This document shows positions 34,684-64,000 of a DNA stretch of 64,000 bases, piece by piece. The DNA is taken from positions 351,576,203-351,640,202 of the forward strand of contig NC_081824.1 in assembly GCF_030867095.1 (NCBI RefSeq), written 5' to 3'. Position 1 is the stretch's first letter. Each line of letters begins with the position of its first letter. Under the pieces are notes generated by a model. That model saw nothing but the letters and a program-made list of their open reading frames with translations. It had not been told where the DNA came from and did not search any database. The translations under genes were made by a program, and so were the position numbers. This DNA comes from Alligator mississippiensis. Taxonomy: Eukaryota; Chordata; Crocodylia; Alligatoridae.

Positions 34684-35734
34684 GCATTTCTGGCTCTTCC
34701 CTGCTCCACTGGGTTCAAGGAAATAGATATACCTTGGATGCCTTATGTTGTTTATTTGACTGCTTTCTATTTCAAAGTAGCCTGAGTTATGTCTTGTCTT
34801 GCTGAGACTTGCTTCGGTATACATTTTTAGCCTCATCAGATTGATCTTAAGTCTTTTGTGTCTGGGCTCACCCATGCCATCAACTTTACTTGTTATGGAG
34901 GTCTATGAACAATGGGTTTTTCAGTCTGGCAGCCAAATCCTGAATCCTCCCTACCTCTCAACCCTCTTAGTTTTCATCTGGTACCTCTTGCTTTTTTGTG
35001 AAAATCAAGCCCTGCAAAAAAACTACTTTCAGACACTAGTCTGCAAATAATGCAATAGTTTTGCTATTTTGTGTATTGTATTGTCGTCCTGAGAGAACTA
35101 AACTGTCAATCATAACTTTGAGTTTCATTAGAGCCTAATTCCTTTAAAAAAGGGGGAAAAGGCCCTTCCCTGTGCTTAAACTGCTATCTAATATAATGCA
35201 CTTAAGCATGGTTCTTGCTATATTTTGGGTATAAGACACTTGGAAGGAAATAAGTGTCAAACACCTCAGACAACAACACATTATAGCGCTGTCATTCAGA
35301 ACTTAAGAACAGAGACATCAAGCTCTTCACTTCCTTGTTGAGAGAGTCTGGAGAATGAGACTCCTTGTTAGAAGCAGGAAGTTTAAAGCACACTCTTTGT
35401 TCAGATGTCGGCACAAAATGCCTTTGAATGAAGAAGGATTCTTCCCTAAAAGGTCAAAGACAGGAGACAAAAGAGAGCACAGAAGTTTTGAAGGGTGTAA
35501 GAGGACAAAATCCATGACAAGGCTGTCCGCTTCTTGGCCAAGGATAAGACAAAGGGGTAATGACAACTTTGCCCATTTCTGGAAAGGAGCCTTTCATCTG
35601 ATAAGGCCTGTTCTTGCTCATAGTACTAGCTTTGGTAGTTGATTTTCTTGCCTCTTCTTCACAGTGACACAGCTTACCCAGCAACTTGAATGGACTAGGT
35701 ATGGTGGTTAATGCAGAGGTCTGGGAGAATGCTA

Positions 35735-35860
35735 CGTCTTGTAAATGAGAGACAGAATTAAGAGTTGAAGGTGCTTCCTCCCTGGATGGCTGGTGTGATC
35801 TTGAGTAATTCCCCTGAGTTTCAGTTTTTAATTATACAATCAAAGTTTCTAAATTCATAA
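35735..35860 (+). repeat. MIR-like SINE fragment, diverged
   Basis: GGTGTGATCTTGAGTAATTC then CCCTGAGTTTCAGTTTT follows the classic MIR 'gtgtgaccttgggcaagt...ctcagtttcc' pattern in the forward orientation. Confidence 0.5.
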
Positions 35861-37043
35861 ACCCACTTTTGAAAATTTCTGTCTCTGCAAAACCAATAAA
35901 TAAAATATTTTTTTTTATTTAAGAAAATGCAAATGGTGCTTTGAAACTGTCATTTTTCGTCATCTGCTATAGATGCTATGACATGTTGGAGAAAGACGCT
36001 GGTATGTGGTCTGAGGGAGTAGGGGAAGAGAGCTCTATTTGAATACAAGTATTGAGTATTGGATTCAGAGTGCTGCAGTCTCTTTCCCCATGTCATGTTA
36101 CAGTTGTGGGCACATTTGTGATAAACAAACCATCTGAAAAATACTAAGTACAAAAACCAGAAGTGTTTGTTTGCAGAATGTGAGCTCATTACTAGTTTAG
36201 ACCTTTTCTGTGTAAACAATTGTCCTAGACTCCCAGGAAAGTCTCTTTTTATTCCAAAACATATAATGACCAGCTTTTGGCCTATGCTGGTATGAAAAAT
36301 GTGAGAGCAAAATGGTATGTTAGTAGTTATTTTGCATATTTCTTTAATTTGTCCAATGAGAAACAGTAAGGTAAGTTATTTTTCTTGCTGCTTTAATTCA
36401 TTAAACATTCTGATTTGTGAGTATAAAGAGTACAACTTTTTTTTTTTTTAATCAGCCAGTTGAATTCAGCACTAATGTTTTCTGGGTCACCAGTCTAAAT
36501 CCAGTAATGTTCCCATCCGTGCTTCCATTTGATACAGCATTGCCATGGGATATAGTTAGAAATGTGAAAGGTCTACTGAATTTTACTTGGCTTGTAATTT
36601 GTAACCTACCAACCTTGATTCCCTTGAGGTTTTGGGAGTAGATCTGGGCCATCTCTTCTAACAGCAGACTGCTTCTAGTTTTTGCTCCATTTTACAAAGA
36701 GAACAAAATTATTACCAAAATTAAAAATATTTACAAGTCATTAAATAAATTAGTACCTCCCCTGAAGATATTTGTTTTTCTGAGTGTAGAGTTACTTGCA
36801 CTGGATATTCTGAGTATTCCCTGGCTTGCTTTACACTGGGTTGCAAGAATGACTTTCATTTTTGCATTTTGTTTCTTGCAAGTGGTACACTTGTGTTTTT
36901 ACAGTAAACTAAAAGCCTGTGAAATCCTTGGATTACAAAATATTTCCTCACATTGGGTTTCAGACGAGAGGTAACACCTAAAAAGCCAGAAAAGGAAGGT
37001 CTTGCCTTATAGAGGGAGCTCTGTACAGTGACACAATAGCTGA

Positions 37044-61721
<24,678 letters not shown>

Positions 61722-61879
61722 TGAATCCCTCAGGGTTTAAAGGGCAAAATTATCATTGCTGCAAGAAATGTGAAGTTTAAACAAGAAATATTTGTCTTGT
61801 TGGAGGAAAAACCTTAGCAGGAAATCTGCTGAGTAAACAAAACCTACGGTTGTGTATTATTACTACTATAGCAGGTTTA

Positions 61880-61965
61880 CATCGTTATTATTCCTATTGT
61901 AATAGCACCTGTCATTCAAGGCTCTGAAAGTGCTGTGCAAACATTAAGCTTCACAGCCTACCTTT
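61880..61965. repeat. MIR-like tail
   Basis: ATTATTCCTATTGTAATAGC then GGCTCTGAAAGTGCTGTGCA follows the old amniote SINE/LINE tail pattern ('tattattatt...gcgctgtgcaaac'). Confidence 0.45.
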
Positions 61966-62138
61966 GACATACATCAAGGATGTCTTGGTACAAGATATGC
62001 TTCATCCATCTCTAGGGTAGCAACTATTCAACCACACAAAGGGTCTGGGCAGGGAAAGACAAAGTTTACTGTGTCCAGTAAAAACAGCAGGGAGGATTCA
62101 GGTAAGCTGAATTTACCCGAGTTGGGAATTAGTTAGGA

Positions 62139-62322
62139 CAGGGGTGGGTAAAATACGGCCCGTAGGCTGCATCCAGCCTGCCAGGCAGTTTTATCCGGTT
62201 CTTTGTACCCACCAATTAACTGTACCCTACTCAGCCCACACGCTTTGCTCCCACCCTTGGGCATGGGAGGGTCCCGGCCCTGGCCAGCACACCCAGCTAG
62301 GATGTAGGTTTGGTATCCCTAG
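62139..62322. mobile_element. Non-autonomous hAT element
   Basis: Starts CAGGGGTGGGTAAAATACGG then CCCGTAGGC, the well-known hAT terminus type. The right end GGTATCCCTAG is a weak inverted match. The same terminus type appears reversed at about 34505-34530. Confidence 0.6.
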
Positions 62323-64000
62323 TCTTGTGAAAAATGTCACCTGCTCTTTAAGGTGCTCGAATGGTTCATGTGTCTGGTTTGCAAAAGAGAGCTCCTCCAA
62401 CAGCACTTTGCTCCCTAGTTCTGTGCGCAGCTTTTAGGTCAGTATTGGCTCAAAGGAAAGGGGGGCCACCTTCTGAACCACCAGCTCCACTGAGACATCC
62501 AATGGATACTGGGCTTGTGGTGCCAATGTAGCTCAAGCCTGGTTAGCTGGTGAGAGATAACAAGATCTGACCCCAAGCTGTCCTAGATAGTTGCAATGTC
62601 TGAGTGCGTGTATTATTGCAATTACTTGTTTTAAATTGCTAACCATTCCCTAATGTGTTAGAGTAAGATATGTTCCGCATCCCAAAGATTTTGCATCATA
62701 ACAGATGTTTCTGGAGTTGCTCTTCCTATCTAGTAATGAGGTAACAATGATGATGTTGCACGTCAAGGGCTATTTAAATTAAGGGAGATGTTTCTGAGCA
62801 TAAGTTTTGTCTTCCTTAAAGGAAAAGAGCAATAAGTCAGTGCTTATTGTGTTGTGGTGACCCTGCTACTTCCTTCCCAGTGGCAATTAAACTCAATCAG
62901 CTGTGCCACTCACATGGGTGTGTGAGGAATTTTTCTGTATGGTTGCACATTTATCTTTCCAAACATTACCAAATATATTGCTTTAATTTAATTACATTGC
63001 TATTTTGTAATTCAAAAGACATTGCTCTTTACCTTTCAAAACCATTTAAAAAAAATTTAACAGGCTTGTTTGTAATGTAGGGGGCATTAGCTTGATGCCC
63101 TGCTAAGAAACCCTTCAAATCTATGGGCTGCCATCTTAGCAGTAGGAAAGCATGGTCGCTTGCTGAAATAAGTTTTAGCCTCTTATCCATTTAGCAAATC
63201 AATTCCCCCCCCCGCCACTCTGAGGCTAATGGCACACCCATTTCCTTGTTTGCAAATCAACACAATCCGCAATGTCAGCATGGTTGTTCACTGCTGCTGC
63301 ACAGGCAACAGAGGAAATGCAAGCGCTAGGTTGTCTTTTGTTTTGTACTTTGGGGGGGGGGTGTTTTGTTTTTGTTTTTTTGCATGCTTCCTGTGCCAGG
63401 AGCATAAGAACAAGTTCTGCTTGATTGGTGCCTGCTCAAGGGGAATCCCTCCCTGGAAGAGCAAGGGGAGCTTCCCTCTCTCTGTACTCTTCTTAGCACA
63501 GAGCAGGGCAAGGAATCTCCCCTACCAAGTCTCCTTTGAATGGAATAGTGGGACCAATTTGTGTGCTGGGACACATGAAACTCAGGGTTTACCTTCACTT
63601 TGTGGCTCTGCAAGCATGTCTACACAGCACAAGGCACAGAAACATCTCCACTGGCTTCACTGTGTAAGCTATCCCACAAAAGGAAAATGGTGTAGCCACC
63701 TATGTTCAGGTAGTGTTGTGCTAAAGCTAATTGCCTCTAGTGAGAGACCAGAGACACATTAGCCACCGGGAAGAGCATAGTCTGCTGATGCAGGGCAGCT
63801 CTCTTCCTTTTCAGGTGCAATATATTATGCACTGGTGGCAGGGGAGAAGAGCAGGGATTCCAGTTAAGACTGATGAACCTCCTAAAGCTCCCACTCCAAG
63901 AGTCTCATTGAGACGCCACAAAACCTGCCAGTGGAATAATGACTTAATGCTTCCCCCCAGAGCGGGTGCAGTTACACTTCCCTTCAGCTGTGTTGCATGT

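Larger units (their letters stand above)
31296..36999. other. Intergenic region between DCUN1D2 and ADPRHL1
   Basis: Contains a degenerate MITE core at 33812-33830, a foldback element at about 33899-34683, a MIR-like piece near 35735-35860, and otherwise unassigned AT-rich sequence. The short ORFs here (for example 33059-33436 minus) show no protein-like features. Confidence 0.65.

Overview
This is a 64 kb piece of vertebrate nuclear DNA. It is AT-rich, gene-poor, and full of introns and transposon remnants. It holds the 3' half of DCUN1D2 (four coding exons, 1285-27879, + strand). About 9.3 kb downstream, also on the + strand, lie the first six coding exons of ADPRHL1 (37145-61692). The two genes have the same order and orientation in human 13q34, so the locus is conserved in synteny. 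The interspersed repeats (CR1 LINEs of reptile type, hAT-like DNA transposons, foldback MITEs, old MIR-like SINEs) point to a non-avian sauropsid. A crocodilian is most likely and a turtle is possible; this is inferred from memory of repeat style, not from a search.

Layout: 1-27799 is DCUN1D2 intron and exon sequence. Its introns carry seven CR1 fragments, two copies of a GC-cored hAT-like element (one with a near-perfect 8-bp target duplication), a probable solo LTR broken by a CR1, several hairpins and a MITE-like foldback. 27800-27879 is the last DCUN1D2 coding exon, followed by a 3' UTR of 0.5 to 3.4 kb. About 31.3-37.0 kb is intergenic. 37145-61692 is ADPRHL1 exons 1-6 with introns of 3.4-5.7 kb that hold MITEs, palindromes, one CR1, MIR fragments and hAT termini. 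61693-64000 is the start of ADPRHL1 intron 6; the last exon or exons lie beyond the window.

DCUN1D2 is a co-E3 for cullin neddylation. ADPRHL1 is a heart-enriched pseudo-enzyme of the ADP-ribosylhydrolase family. They share a locus, but no functional link is visible here. The least explained coding-like signal is a phase-compatible candidate exon at 52885-53030 in ADPRHL1 intron 4. It encodes a 47-residue tail with one clear transmembrane segment. Other points of interest are the uniform antisense orientation of all eight CR1 copies, and three recurring families of foldback elements.
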